From Nannochloropsis oceanica (lineage: Eukaryota; Sar; Eustigmatophyceae; Eustigmatales; Monodopsidaceae), in NCBI GenBank assembly GCA_004519485.1, contig CP038110.1:62001-126000 (forward strand): a DNA stretch of 64,000 nt. Direction: 5' to 3'. A program made the position numbers and the translations under genes. The notes below the pieces were generated by a model. The model was not told the DNA's origin, did no database searches, and saw only the letters and a program-made list of their open reading frames with translations. Positions 45,328 through 57,398 of this stretch are shown here, in pieces (position 1 is the first letter of the stretch; every line of letters starts with the position of its first letter).

Positions 45328-47774
45328 TCACCCCCCCGATCCTTCTTCGACTACACTGGATGTTGGCAGCGGCACCGGCCAGTTTCGTTCCTCCTGATTG
45401 TCGAGCGTGGTAATAAGTGAAGCTTCCACAGGAAAATCATAACGTCCAAAAATGTAGAAAAATATGTCGTCGTAATTTGACACGTCTCCGATGTCGTGCT
45501 GTGTACCAATGGGCTGGTCGAAATACATGACTCGGAAGCTGCCCCGGGCCTGGAACAAGGCCCTCCATCGATATCTTAGCATGACCACCTCCAACCAGAA
45601 CTGGACTATGTGCGTTGTCAGCGGCAAGGCCAGCAAGGTCATTTGCCAATTGCGCGTTCCGACGTAGGCATACACCATAGCTAATTCATAGAAGTTGTTG
45701 AAAACCGTGGTAAAGTCATTTGCCCACTCCTTCGAGGCAGCCGAAAGGTCCTCCGACTCATTATTATCCTCGTCGCTGGCCCCAGTAAAGCCCCGGTACC
45801 GAAACTTAGTTTGCAAGGCCGCTTGACTATTTGCCCGGACGGTGATGGAGTCAAAGATGATGTTGTTCCAATCTATAGTCAATGCGCGGGCCACCGTAAA
45901 GCCTTGGCCGTAGGCGAGGGTACAAATGGTGCTCTGTCGGGGATGTTCGTTTATGCATTTGAGGCGGCCAAAGGGCAATGGGGTTCGAGGCTGTAGCCAA
46001 CGGCTCTCGTCATAGACTAGTAAAGCTTGCTGCTCCAGCCACAGCTCATCGTCCGCGGTAGACTCACCCCCAGCAAATTGCGGGGCCGACTGGCAACGTA
46101 ATGAAGGAGTAGAGGGTGTCGTATCAAAGACAGCCACGGAGCATTCACGCCGGCCCCGATAGTGCAGGTCGTTACTTAATGTCACGATGGATAACCGAAG
46201 AAAGTGAGCGGCCAAAACGCGCAGCATGCATGTGGGCTTGAATACTGCCGCATTTGGGGTCTCGGAAGCACTGGAGTACCCTCTCTTCCCCTCCTTTTTC
46301 GCGTCTAGGCAAGCTAAACTATTGTCATCGAGTAAGGCAACATAAAGAGAGTGCTCCTCCAACGTAAAGGACCCGTCCCTTTCGTTTATAACCGCGACAA
46401 ATGTAGCCGCTTCACCCTCATCAGCCCTCACAATGTGTAAACCGCCGTCGTCAGGATTACAGGCCAGGTAGTTGCCTGTAGAATCATGACGCACATGCAT
46501 AAAGATTACATTCGGTCGGGTACCTTCCATCACACGCTCCAATCGCCACGCATCGGAAAGTTCTGTGGAAGCGGCTGCTAGAGTCACGGCCCTGTCTTCG
46601 CCTTGTCGTCGGATCCGTTTGCACACAAAACAATTGCTGCTGTGCGGAGTCTTGACACTGCCTTCCACGTAGTCATCGTCCTTGTTGTCGTCAGCATTGT
46701 CGGCTAGGAGACCGTCATTTTGGATACAAGGACGCTTCACCCACGCTCCGTCGGCTCGTAGTTGCCCGCATGGACCTACTTCCGACACTGAAGCAGATGC
46801 TGTCCAGTTCTGATAATGCAGAAGCTGTGGCCCTACATTGGAATTGTCGATTAACATCGTGTCGATACCCAGCCATCCTTGGCATCCACACTGAAGCCGA
46901 GCCACAAACTGATTTTCTTCCGCAGACACAGGCACTACGACTCGCGAATCGTGATTCTCCTGTTGGCATTTGCGCTCGGCATCGGCGTAGTTCAATCTTG
47001 AAGCCCAATACAGCGAGTAACATGCATCTTGAAACCATGCGTTGGAGGCATTGGTTGAGTTCAATGAACAAGGCCTTCCGGTGACCAGCAACGAATGTTG
47101 TGTGTTGCTGTTGACGACTTCAAGGGCCGAGCTATCCACAAAAGAGCGCTCTATTTTCCGGCGGAAGGTCGGCGCGCTGGTGCGGTAGTCGAAAGATAGT
47201 TGTCGCAGCACCTGAAGAAGGATATTCTGCCTGCCAGTAAAGCTCACGGTGAAAAGTTGGCCGTCACGGCTACCACAGCAGGTCATAAGCAAACAAGAAA
47301 CATGGTCTGGGTTGCAGGGAGCGTTACACTTGCCCACGTCCACCTAATAGGGTGTAAGGGATGTATTTAGTGTTTGAATATAAAAGTAGCGTAAAAGCTA
47401 TAGAAAGGCAAACACGCAGGCCGCATTATTACCTGGTGGAAGGCACTGGGGTAGTCATTCCCACAAAAGCATCTGAGGGGTTTTGAGCAGGTGGCTGCAA
47501 GCGCGTACCCTTGCACACCACAGGCAGCTTGACAGCGGCGATTATTGTGCAATCCAATCAAAGAAGTTGTCAGTGGGATCTCGGTAAGGGCATCGAAACG
47601 GTCAAAGCAGCCCTCCACATGCCCGTCTCCCATGCCCTCCTGCAGCCTCCTCCTGGATGACGACGTCGAATTCGAATCAGCTGCCACGCCGATACGCAAG
47701 ATCCAAAACAGCACACACCCAAAAACAAAAAGAGTACAGGATGTAATGTTTCGGCAACCGCACGCGTCAATCAT
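45328..47774 (-). CDS. Secreted WSC plus C-type-lectin-like domain protein
   Basis: Exons are 47774-47433 and 47343-45328 (2358 nt, 785 residues). ATG 47774 gives MIDACGCRNITSC followed by a hydrophobic core (LFVFGCVLFWILRIGVAA), a signal peptide or anchor; the frame upstream of it is open but has no ATG. A WSC-type Cys domain follows, split by the intron (GCFDRFD, RCQAACGVQGYALAA, CFCGNDYPSAF, then CNAPCNPD). A C-type-lectin-like domain lies at about 165-310, with CYSLYWASRLNYADAERKCQ, GWLGIDT and a terminal Cys pair. Next is a beta-trefoil-like stretch (GNYLACNPDDGGLHIV, HSLYVALLDDNSLACLDAKK). The last 180 residues, including FNNFYELAMVYAYVGTRNWQ, are not recognised. WSC and lectin domains bind carbohydrates, so a cell-surface or wall role is inferred. 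Confidence 0.78.
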
Positions 47775-49332
47775 GCACTGAGAGGGCGCTCCCCTCGTCT
47801 CTGCAAGACCATCCGGGTCGAGCTTGGAAACGGGAGAGACAGTGGATCGGGCAGTAGACTGAACCTGGAGGGACCCTGTGACATGTTTATGCGTCGAAGA
47901 TAAATAGTGAACAATACTGACAGAAGAACATCCAACCAATTTTCCATCATCTTATCCTAGAAGTCGAATGTTCGGGGCGGGAAAGACCCACCTGCCTAGC
48001 AGGCAGTCCGTAGCTGGATCCTCCACAAGATGATTTTTCGAAAGAAATTTGCTGCCCCCTACAACCATTGTGGCCATAGGGACCCTATCGATTCTCTACA
48101 CCGGCAGCGAGCTCACAGACACAAAGGGTCTGTCTGGATATGAGAGGCTCGAAAGTGTACCACACTCCAAATACGGCCCCTCATGACGAACACCGAGAGT
48201 AACGGTGGAGCATCAAGTTGAGCTGTGACGATTGTCCCACTTCTTAATCGAGCGAAGACCATTTTATGCCATAACCTTTTCAAAATTCTAGTAACCTTGT
48301 CTGCGCGGGAGGTCACGCACGAAAGGCAACAGTAAAATTGTGAGCCAACCTCCTACCCCTTTCTCTCCCTATCCAGGTAAGCGTCTCCCTCCTCCTCCTC
48401 CTCCTCCTCCTCCTCCTCCTCCTCCTCCTCCTCCTCCTCCTCCTCCTCCTCCTCCTCCTCCTCCTTCTCCTCCTCCTCCTCCTCCTCCTCCTCTTTCTCC
48501 TCCTTCTCCTCCTCCTTCTCCTCCTTCTCCTCCTCCTCCTTCTCCTTCTCCTTCTTCTTCTCTCTTTTCCTTTTGTCTTATTATATGTGAGTCTTTCTTC
48601 CCATGTAATAGAGCACAGAACACCGAGCTCTGGAAGTCGAAGATGTCAATTTCGTCCCTTTCAAACGATTCATCATCACTCCCTCCCTTCCTCCTACTTC
48701 CTTCCCACTAGCATGAGCGGAAACTTGGGCTTGTGGGATTAGAATAGAAGTTATTTGGCACTATTTGTACTCTCGACTTTGGGATTTAAAAACGAAATTT
48801 TTGTATTTCATGTGTGCAGCGGTCAACGGCAGTGCTCTTAATTGTATTCTGAAAATCATCAACGCAACTTACCACTTCCGCATCATTGCTTTCGAACGTT
48901 TTTGCATTTTATCCCTTTGATTCTTTGAGTTTTTCTTTCGAAAGCCTTTGATCATTCTCTCATCATTGATATACATTTGATGTCGAATTGCCTTCGTCAA
49001 GACGCAAATCTGAAATGCTGGATGACGGATGAGAAACACATTATTTAATTTGCACTCTTTCTTTCTCAATCCGACACACGAGCACATACCTACACACATC
49101 ATCCAGTCCACACGTGAACTCACTCGAGGGTCTTTCGAGATGGGAGACAGAGAGAAGACACATTCTCAGACACGTGTTTTGTGTGTCTATGCGTCCCGCC
49201 ATTCACTACTAATACTTATCGACATACCTCTCTCTCCATCTCCTCCACGTTACGGCTACTTTCTCTCTATCCCTCCTTCCCTCCTTCCCTCACCCCTTTT
49301 TCCCTCCTTTCTCCCTTCAACCTTTTCCCTGC
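47775..49332. other. Intergenic with large CTC microsatellite
   Basis: 1.56 kb between the WSC/lectin gene start and the cullin stop (both minus). It contains the (CTC)n tract at 48386-48540. No gene is supported; glycine- or proline-rich frames come from the repeat. Confidence 0.5.
48386..48560. repeat. (CTC)n/(CTT) compound microsatellite
   Basis: About 30 near-perfect CTC triplets are followed by mixed CTC and TTC triplets. Intergenic. Confidence 0.88.
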
Positions 49333-52300
49333 TTACGCCTGATACCGATAGAGAGGGTTGGGTCCATCCTCTGCCAGCTCTAAAAAGTCTTTGTCAATGT
49401 CGGAGCGAATCACCTCACAAATAAAATCGACGGGCGGCAGAAAGTTCATCCGCCTCGTGTGCTGCAGCACCGCCTCTATCAATTTATCATGGCGCATGCT
49501 CCCTGCCTTCTTCATCAAATGCACGACCTTGGCTTCAACGGCGCTCTTCCGTTCGTTCAACAAAGTGGGAGAAATCCGCCCCGGATCCATGGAGCGGGGA
49601 GAATCGAGAGCAGAAGGCAACTCCGCTTCGTCGCACTTCCTCGGGACAGCCAAGCGGGAGCCGCGTCGGGCAAAGACCAGGTTGACCTCCACCGTGTGCT
49701 GCGGGGTCAGCTGCGAAGCAAGAGCTACTTGAGGCGCACTGACCAGGACTTGGGATCGCAGGAGAGGGTAGAGGCAGAGGACGAGCTCGGCGAAATCCAA
49801 GTCGAGGGCTTGGAGGAGCTCCTTGACACTCCAGGCGGGGCGGGCGTTGAAAAGGAGTAAGATACAGATTTGGGAGGTAGAAACGAGGAGCGTGTAGTCC
49901 CGAGCAGTGGCTGGGCAGTGGAAAAGCACCTCCCCGTGGCCCAGGTCATGCAGCCAGGTCAAGCGCCGTCGCTTGTATTTAGCGTCGTAGAAGTTGGAAA
50001 AAGATTCAACGCACCGGGCCAGGGGGGCAGGGAGCTCCATCAAGGGTCCTGTGGAAGGGTACGGCCACGAGCCACCCGTCAAAATGAACGCGAAAAATTC
50101 CACCTCTTGCTCGGCTCCTCCCTGCCGCTGTTGCTTCATGTGCGGAGCGTCCAACACGGAATGCGACCACGAGAAGCCCGCTCCACCCCGTCCTCCCCCT
50201 CCCCCCCCCCCCTCCCGCTGCTGCTGCTCCCGGCGAGTACATGTCGTGGTCCCCGAAGAAGAAGGTATTGCCCCGATGCAAAGAAGGGTTACGAACAGAG
50301 GCTATACCCCCCCCACCCTCTCCGCCTCCTCCACCACCACCGGCAACAGCCAAAGAGGTGGATGAGGATGAGGACGAGGTAGGGAAGGAGGAGCCCGAGG
50401 CCAAAGCAGACCCACAGGTGCTAGGTGTCGAGGCGGATTCCTGCTGCCCCCTATATCTCTTCACCTTATCCGCAAACACCCGCTTGGACAACAACATCTG
50501 CAAAGGACTCGCGTCATGCAAGCCGATGAAACGCATCCCGTGACTTAGTTTCGGACTCACACTTTTTGGAGTCACATGCCCCCCCTCCGTCTCCACAAAG
50601 TCAATGGCCGAATCCGACTTTCGCCGTTCATGCCCCCCCCTTCCCCTCTCCCCCCCTGCGCCTCCCGCCACTGCCCCCTCTCCTATCTCCATCACCATCA
50701 ACCCTCCGGCCCCTCCAGCCACCCCTTCTCCCTTCGCTCCCCCCTCGAGCAACGACTGTTGCTGCTGCTGCTGTTGCCGCAAAAGCATCGCCCGTTGGTG
50801 TCTCTCCCATTTGCCGAATTCCCGGGAGAGCTCAATGGAGAGGGCTTTGTCCATGAACATGCGTTGAAAAGTCATCGCATACTGAAACCCACACACTTGC
50901 ATCAAATGCTTCATCATCCTCTTCTCCGCCTCATCGCTCACGGACGAGAAACTGATGATTCTCGCGGCGAGCAATCGGGCGTAGGACCGGTGAAACAAAT
51001 CCTTGTCCTGAATGAAGTTAAAGAGCAAGATAATGCTATCGAGGGCAATATCAATGCTCTCCGTTCCTCGTGACTCCGGACAATTCTTGTCCAGAAAATA
51101 GTGGGCGTGAATCGCCAAAGACTCCGACATGTTAGGCAGAGCATTAATGAAATGCTCACACGCCTTCTTGAAGGCCTTGGAGAAACGAGCGTCATCCTGA
51201 AAGGTGACACGAACCAGGGTGAGATAATGGGAATAGAGATCAAGCATCATCTGAATCGCATCCGAACACACGTAGTCGGCCGGTAAGCTCGACCGAGCCA
51301 GCATATGGCTCATATCGGGACGTATGGGTGACGCCTGTCGATGCCGCCCCTCCTCATTCGCCCTCTTCACCTCCCTCGCCCCCACCTCCTTGACAAACCC
51401 AAAAAAGATCTCCCTTAAAGCCTCGATCCCCTTACTCGGGTCCACATCGTCATTGTCCAACAGGCGATACAGCAACTCCAAATCCGCCAATCGCTCCGCC
51501 CGAAAAGCCAGCGCCGCCTGCGCGAAAGCCATCAGAATCTGATGATGCGGCTCACTCTCTAACATACTTTTCCTCACCACCCTCACCGCCCCTCGCGACG
51601 TCGATGGGTTCACAGGCTCCCAAATCGCCTCCTCCACTTGCACACACCGTTGGACACCACGAATGTACTCCGCAACAGCTGTCTCATCCACCTTTCCCGC
51701 CGAGACATGGGCCGCAAACGCCCCCGCCCTCTCAACGTAGTGCAAATACACTTCCTTCAGCAAATGGTCCTCCAGCTGCTGCTTGTAGAAACCTACAGGA
51801 TGAAGAGGCTCGAGCGTTGTGCCCAGGTCTACGAAGGAAGCCACCACACGCCGAAGAACTTCGAGGTATTCAGGGGAAGGTCCGGCAGGGTCTTCGCGCA
51901 AGTCAGCAACTACAGCATTGAACGCACGTTGAAGCAAGACAGAAATATTTCGCCTCAACACACGTTGCCGCCAAATTAGTGGGACAAGCTCCGAGATAAA
52001 CATAACGCCCTGGCAGGGATCAACCCCTTTCTTATGATGGTGCTTGGTGATCCAAAACCGATCAAGGTAGGCAAGAAGCTTCCCACCCGTCGCCATCCCC
52101 TCCGTATACAGCCGGTACAAGTCCGCATACAACCCCAAAAATTGAAAGGCCGTGTGACTCTCCGCCGCCACCTGCAACCGCCCCACCACCACCTCGCAAT
52201 GTCTCCCCAAAAAATCATGCAAGTGATCATACAGCCGCCTATGTACCCCTCCCCCACTTCCCGCTATCCCCGCCCCTGCTGCCGCTGGTGGCCCGCCCAA

Positions 52301-52612
52301 GCCACCCACAGGTGGACTACTACAAATGCGGTACACGTCAGTGTATAACGCCACCCAACTCGCTTCCGCATCCGGCTGGCCATCCCCGGTCGTCAATTGT
52401 TCCAATATCTCTTGTATCCGGCCCCAGGCTGCCAGAAAATCTACCGCCTTGGGCGCCATGCCAAGACTTGCACGACTCCCACTCGCCCCGCCGCCGTGGG
52501 GCGGTTGCCGCAAAGCATCTGTAGCGCTGGCAGCGCTGGTTACCGAGGCTGCGGTGGAAGAGGACGAGGAGTCCTCTCCGCGGGAAGAGAGGCGGCGGAT
52601 GAAGGTCTTCAT
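49333..52612 (-). CDS. Cullin (CUL1-like) with an apparent frame change at a C12 run
   Basis: The N-terminal part reads from ATG 52612 (MKTFIRRLSSRGED) to about 50212. The C-terminal part reads in another frame from about 50200 to the stop at 49333. Cullin repeats are visible: YTDVYRICSSPP, YLDRFWITKHHHKKG, ELVPLIWRQRVLRRN. The homology domain is also present: HRSYARLLAARIISFSS, EAEKRMMKHLMQVCGFQY, FILTGGSWPYPSTGP, RRRLTWLHDLGHGEVLF. The C-terminal winged helix has the neddylation region KVVHLMKKAGSMRHDKLIEA and ends YRYQA. YTDVY-type repeat text suggests CUL1, the SCF scaffold. The two frames overlap at C12 (50201-50212) and differ by one base, so a homopolymer length error or a tiny unrecognised intron is likely. 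A roughly 180-residue Gly/Ser-rich insertion precedes this point. If the frame change is real, the product would lose its RBX-binding and neddylation end. Confidence 0.85.
50201..50212. other. C12 homopolymer at cullin frame change
   Basis: Twelve consecutive C on the plus strand lie where the two cullin frames overlap. One base fewer would make a single continuous cullin frame. Confidence 0.75.
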
Positions 52613-53893
52613 GCTCTCCACCTTTCTGCTCCGGCGGGATGGCGGCGCCTACCTGCTACTGCTACTGCTGCTCCTAGTCGAGGCGTGGCTACTCGTGGTA
52701 ATAGTGATACGATTCTCGATGCTCGTCTCCTCCTCCTCCTCCGCGCAAGCACCCTCGTACCCGCCCTCGCTAAGTGCTTTCTAGGCTTCCCTGTAGGTGG
52801 GTGGTATGAGGATGGGGAGAATAACAAGGCATCAGAGTTAAGTCAGTCAAAGCCATGAGGGATCACACCGCTCATGGCCGTGCAAATAATGCATAAGATT
52901 GTGGCGCATTTAGCGGCCTGGACAGGGATTGGAATGGGCATGTGCCAATGCAAAGCGCCAGGTCCCTCGCCAGACACGACTTCCTGAGAGCAGAAGCAGG
53001 CCCACGCAATAAGGGACTTCATTTTGCCATCGGTGGTCCACCGCCTGCGGGACAAAGCCGACAAGGCTGTGACTAAAAAAGCCTGTGAAGGGGAGCCCCA
53101 GAGGTGTGGCGTGAAGGGGACATTAGGGGGAAAAGGACGACTGACCCATGAAGGGCGAGTCCTTTTCCCAAAACGCCATCCTCAATCCCCGTAAAAAAAA
53201 AGCACCTTCTGCCATATCATGCGCCCGACGATCCCTCCAAGAAATCATACAAGGGCTAAACAAAATGCCTGTGTGTGTCTTGCGTGCACATGCCCCAACA
53301 TACTCATGACACAAATGGACAAGCCAAAAAGGAAATCAGTCAAAGGCTTATTGAGCCCGCATGTTCGATTGCTGGCGACGCCACCTGAGAGCGACGCTGC
53401 TCTGCCCATCTTGAACGATGAGGGAGTATGTGTGGTTGAGAGAGCGGCGTGAGTGGGTGTTGTTGCTGCTGCGTTTCGAGTTGTCCTTGGCCCCGGCACG
53501 ATGTCCATGACCTACAGGATCATTCTTGTTGGTTATCCATATCACTAGATGGCCTTTTAGATAGTGGGCGGGCCGACTGCAGCCTGCGCTCTTCCCCAAT
53601 GCTTGGCTGGGTCTGGGAGGAGAGGCGATGTCTCCTCCTCGCCATGCTGCTGCTGCTGCAGCAGAGGGCAAGACTCAAATGAAGTGTCAACCATCCCAGC
53701 ACCAAAATATACAGACAGGCTCTGCGCTAAGATGAGGAGGGCTATGAGTCAACATTGTCCTGGCTGCTGTCTTACCAATCCGCCTAAATTCCTGCCTTCA
53801 GACCTTGCTCGTTGCTACGTGTGTGTATCTTGCCCTGCGCCGACTCACCCTCTGAAACCCACCCCTACAATACCCCTACACAGGTTTTCAACC
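52613..53893. other. Intergenic between divergent cullin (-) and plastid uS15 (+) genes
   Basis: 1.28 kb. Short frames on both strands are unsupported. It contains both 5' regions; no repeat or RNA gene is seen. Confidence 0.4.
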
Positions 53894-55324
53894 ATGCTGT
53901 TGCAAAGAGGAGTTTTCCTGAGTTGCCTGCTCGCCTCAGCGGTGGCTTTTGCGCCGTCCATGCGAGCTCGTGCGGTAAGTTGGGCACGCCTGGAGGCGAG
54001 GGAGGAGGGAGGGAGAGAGTGTTACAGGATGGGTTGGCGGCTGATTGCAGCAGCAGCTGCTGCTGTTGATGAAGATGCCACGGCCTTGTGTGGCATTGCC
54101 TGCGTCCTGTGTGCAGGACATGTTAACAAGTCAAAGCATTGAGGCGCGATGCGGTGGAGAAGCTCAGGCTGACGCTGCCGCGCATAAGTAAGTGGGTCGC
54201 TCCTCGTTCCCCGCGATGGATGCGCGTGCCGCCGATGCCTACTCACACACATTGGCTGCTGGATTCAACAAGGGAATGAAAGAGGAAAGGAGGAACGAGA
54301 GAATGTACAGAAGAGCGGTCTCATGTAGGCAGGAACTAGGTTTCCAACCCACGCACGCTTTCCTCTCTTTCATATGCGTGCAACACAAAGATGATAAGCT
54401 TCTATCCATCACCATTCACTCCTTCTCTTTCCCAACCTTCCCCACATTTTCCCGCGATAACAGGCGACAGCAGCACAACAAAGGGCAGTCAGCGCGCGCG
54501 TGTACGCCGCAGGGCCGGATGTGCCGGGAGGTTTGGTGCCCGAGGACGACGAGGAGATCACTGAGACGTTTACGGAGATTGATGGGGTTGTGTTCGAGGG
54601 CGACTTTGAGGATGACTCGGTGAAGCCGTCACTGACCTCGTTGTTGGAGGACGTTGGTGACGATGGAGGTGACGGGTTTAAGCTTGACTCTGATGATAGC
54701 TTTTTTTCGATCCCGGATTATGTGCCTTCGGAGTTACCGGACTTGGCGGCGTTGGGGTCCGGGTTGGAGAGCAAGAGGGATATGATGAATGAGTTTTCGG
54801 AGGGGGGGGAGTTCGATCCGAATGATGAGAAGATGTACCGCCTGCTGGGATTGGACGCCTTGGACGAGAAGAAGGCGCGTGTCAACCCCGAAGACTTCAC
54901 CCTACCCGGAGGCTTTCTCCTCGAGCAGGCTCAGTTGGAAATGCAACGCAAGTACCAGATGCACGACAAGGATGTGGGGTCTTCGGCCGTCCAAATTGCG
55001 CAGCTTACCAATACGGTGAACTACTTGACAAAGCACGTACAGACCAACCCCCGCGACTACTCCGCCCGCCGCGGCCTCCTGCAAGCGGTGAACCTTCGTC
55101 GCAAGCTTCTCAACTACGTGTCTAAGAAGAACAAGCCCGGCGCTATCAAGCTGGCTTCAGAGCTTGGCATTCGTTTCCGTGCACCGGAGGCCGCGCGGTC
55201 TAAGTTCGAGAAGTATCGATTCTATACGAACACCAAGAGCAAGAAAGCGAAGAATATGCAGGCCGTGGCTGATGCCAGGGCTGCCGAAGCCGAAGCGGAG
55301 GCCAAGGCGTCGATGAAAGCGTGA
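53894..55324 (+). CDS. Nucleus-encoded plastid ribosomal protein uS15
   Basis: Exons are 53894-53974 and 54464-55324 (942 nt, 313 residues). Exon 1 encodes almost exactly the targeting signal: MLLQRGVFLSCLLASAVA then FAP, a classic ASAFAP-type bipartite presequence. A 489-bp intron separates it from the mature protein. The first 140 mature residues are acidic and not recognised. The uS15 core follows: DVGSSAVQIAQLTNTVNYLT, HVQTNPRDYSARRGLLQAVN and LRRKLLNYVSKKN. A basic, Ala-rich tail follows. uS15 binds 16S rRNA early in small-subunit assembly and contacts the large subunit. Bacterial S15 is about 89 residues, so the acidic N-terminal extension and the C-terminal tail are additions. Confidence 0.93.
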
Positions 55325-55664
55325 GCGACTTAACTATAAGGAAGGGAGGAAGGACGTGGAAGAGAGGATCTTCCTGTGGGAATGGAGGAGGAGTGGAACT
55401 GCTGTCGACGGCGACTCTTCTGCAGAATAGCAGCAGCGATAGCGTTGTGAGAGTGCTTTAAGCTCTCACACGTACAAAAAAGAAACACACATATATCAAT
55501 TAAGAAACGGTCGGTGAAGAAAAAAGAAGGAATCGAAAAAAGATGAAAACTATTACTTATTACTTTTAATCTTTTAATAATTCGGTGACATTTCCCCCTC
55601 GTGATGTATCACCAACGATATTTTCTTTGCCTGTCTTCCCGAGATTTCTCTTCCTCATGGCGAA
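55325..55664. other. Intergenic between convergent uS15 (+) and unknown (-) genes
   Basis: A 340 bp convergent spacer, AT-rich at 55540-55590. It probably holds both 3' untranslated regions. Confidence 0.45.
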
Positions 55665-57398
55665 TTACCAACGTAAAAGACGGATCGGGCACGTTGAAGT
55701 GGCGCCAAAAGCAGGATCTCTTCCCAGTACTGTGCGACAGCAAGCGGAAATGGTGGAGGAGGAAGATGAGCAATGAGAAGAGGAAGAGGAGGAGGAGGCA
55801 AAAGAGGACGACATCGAGCAAGAGGAGAAAGAGGAAGATCTGGAGGAGTCTGTGCTGTACCCATCTTCATCACCATCACCCGCCACTAACATAGAGGGAA
55901 AGGAGCAATCATAATAATAGCTGCTACACCGGCTGGTGCTTCGGCTGCTTTTGGAAATGCTTGTTTCCTGCCCTTGGTCCTGATTCTGCTCTTCCTCCTC
56001 AACAGTCACTTTCTCCCTCTCATTCTCCACACTTCGGCCCTCGGGGACAAAAGGGGAGAAGCACGATTCTGGGGACGAAAAGCAGTGAGGCGACTGCGAG
56101 TGAGGCGACTGCGAGGGTAGCGGGGAAGGCGCTGGCACGGGCCATTCAATAGGCAAGGACGCCAGCGACAGACTCGTTGACTCTGCTACTGGGGAGGAAA
56201 AAGCATCTCCGTTGTTGTCGTCGTGATTCTCATCGTCGACCTCATCTGTTCCAAAGCGCGTTTCCACCTTCAAAGACGGAGAAGAGGAGAAAATTGGAGG
56301 AGCATGCTGCTGTAGAACCCCTTGCTTCTGGAACCAACCAGAGCTCGCAGCCGACGCCACACTACCATCCTCAGTCTCGGACGTTGCATCGCTGGCTTGA
56401 GTTGGCAATAAAGACATGGATGGCGAGGTACAAACATCCTGCGTGGTAGCGGTGCAAGCCGCTGCCTTCCCCAATGGCGAAGGAGTACTTAATCGTGGCA
56501 CATTGTACGTTTGCGAACCTGTGCAATAAACACCAGTTAAATCCCCCACTAGAATCTCCACCATTCGGCTGTCCACGCCCCTATTGTCAAGCACCACCTC
56601 TGTGCCGTCTGCAGTTCGCACAGTGAACCTGGGGCCGCCATTTCTTCTGCTCCTTTGGGTGCTATCGCTATTGTTGTTGCTATTGTTGCTGCAGCTGCCA
56701 TTGTTACCACTGTTGTCGTTGACACAGCGCTTCATGACCCCTTTCCTTTCGGGTATGGGCAAGGAGGCCGCAGCTGTGGAAAGGACTCTGTAAGAGGGCG
56801 CTGTGGCCATACAGCAGCTCAAGGGTGCCGTCGCTGGGGCGTAGTGATGTTGAGTGCGAAGCTCCTGCTGGAAATCATGTAGATCTAAGGAAAGGCGGGC
56901 CATGGCGTTTTCCAAGTAGCCCATCTCTGGAGGTACTGCTGAGCATTGTGACACGGACACCGGTGGGTGGAGAACTGGCAGGGAAGCAGGTCGGCGACGC
57001 TTCCGATCTCCACATTTGTCCTCTTTTTCACTGAAGCTTCGACGGGTAGGGACAATAAATCGAGGTCTTTCGGGAGGAGTCATGCCCTGTAGTACTGCTT
57101 TGAGTTCTGCAGGCAGCGCGAATCGCTGCCGGATCTTAACATGGGCGCGGGTCGCTTGTCGAGGGCGCACCGGAGGGACGGGTGACAAAAGAGCCGGGGT
57201 AGGAGCAGGAGGAATAGGAGCTGGATCAGGGCTTTGTCGTAGCTGATTGGCGGGAGGACGGAGCGATGACGGATAGAATGGAATCGGGATCGACGTCGCC
57301 ATGTAGTCTGGGGGTGGACTTGATGGTGGTGCTGGCGGCCGAGAACGCTGGCCTGTGGAACGACGAGCAGAGTCTGGCCGCATGGAAGGATGGACCAT
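55665..57398 (-). CDS. Unrecognised low-complexity protein
   Basis: A single open frame of 577 residues from ATG 57398 (MVHPSMRPDSARRST). I do not recognise a family. The N-terminal 100 residues are Pro-rich. Two short stretches look less random: KIRQRFALPAELKAVLQGM followed by PERPRFIVPTRRS, and GGPRFTVRTADGTEVVLDNR followed by RMVEILVGDLTGVYC. The rest is Ser/Asn-rich with acidic patches, and the C-terminal 90 residues are dominated by Ser. There is no signal peptide or membrane segment. Length and ATG context favour a real gene, probably a regulatory disordered protein, but introns could be hidden in the Ser-rich end. Confidence 0.55.
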   Translation of the reverse strand: MVHPSMRPDSARRSTGQRSRPPAPPSSPPPDYMATSIPIPFYPSSLRPPANQLRQSPDPAPIPPAPTPALLSPVPPVRPRQATRAHVKIRQRFALPAELKAVLQGMTPPERPRFIVPTRRSFSEKEDKCGDRKRRRPASLPVLHPPVSVSQCSAVPPEMGYLENAMARLSLDLHDFQQELRTQHHYAPATAPLSCCMATAPSYRVLSTAAASLPIPERKGVMKRCVNDNSGNNGSCSNNSNNNSDSTQRSRRNGGPRFTVRTADGTEVVLDNRGVDSRMVEILVGDLTGVYCTGSQTYNVPRLSTPSPLGKAAACTATTQDVCTSPSMSLLPTQASDATSETEDGSVASAASSGWFQKQGVLQQHAPPIFSSSPSLKVETRFGTDEVDDENHDDNNGDAFSSPVAESTSLSLASLPIEWPVPAPSPLPSQSPHSQSPHCFSSPESCFSPFVPEGRSVENEREKVTVEEEEQNQDQGQETSISKSSRSTSRCSSYYYDCSFPSMLVAGDGDEDGYSTDSSRSSSFSSCSMSSSFASSSSSSSHCSSSSSTISACCRTVLGRDPAFGATSTCPIRLLRW

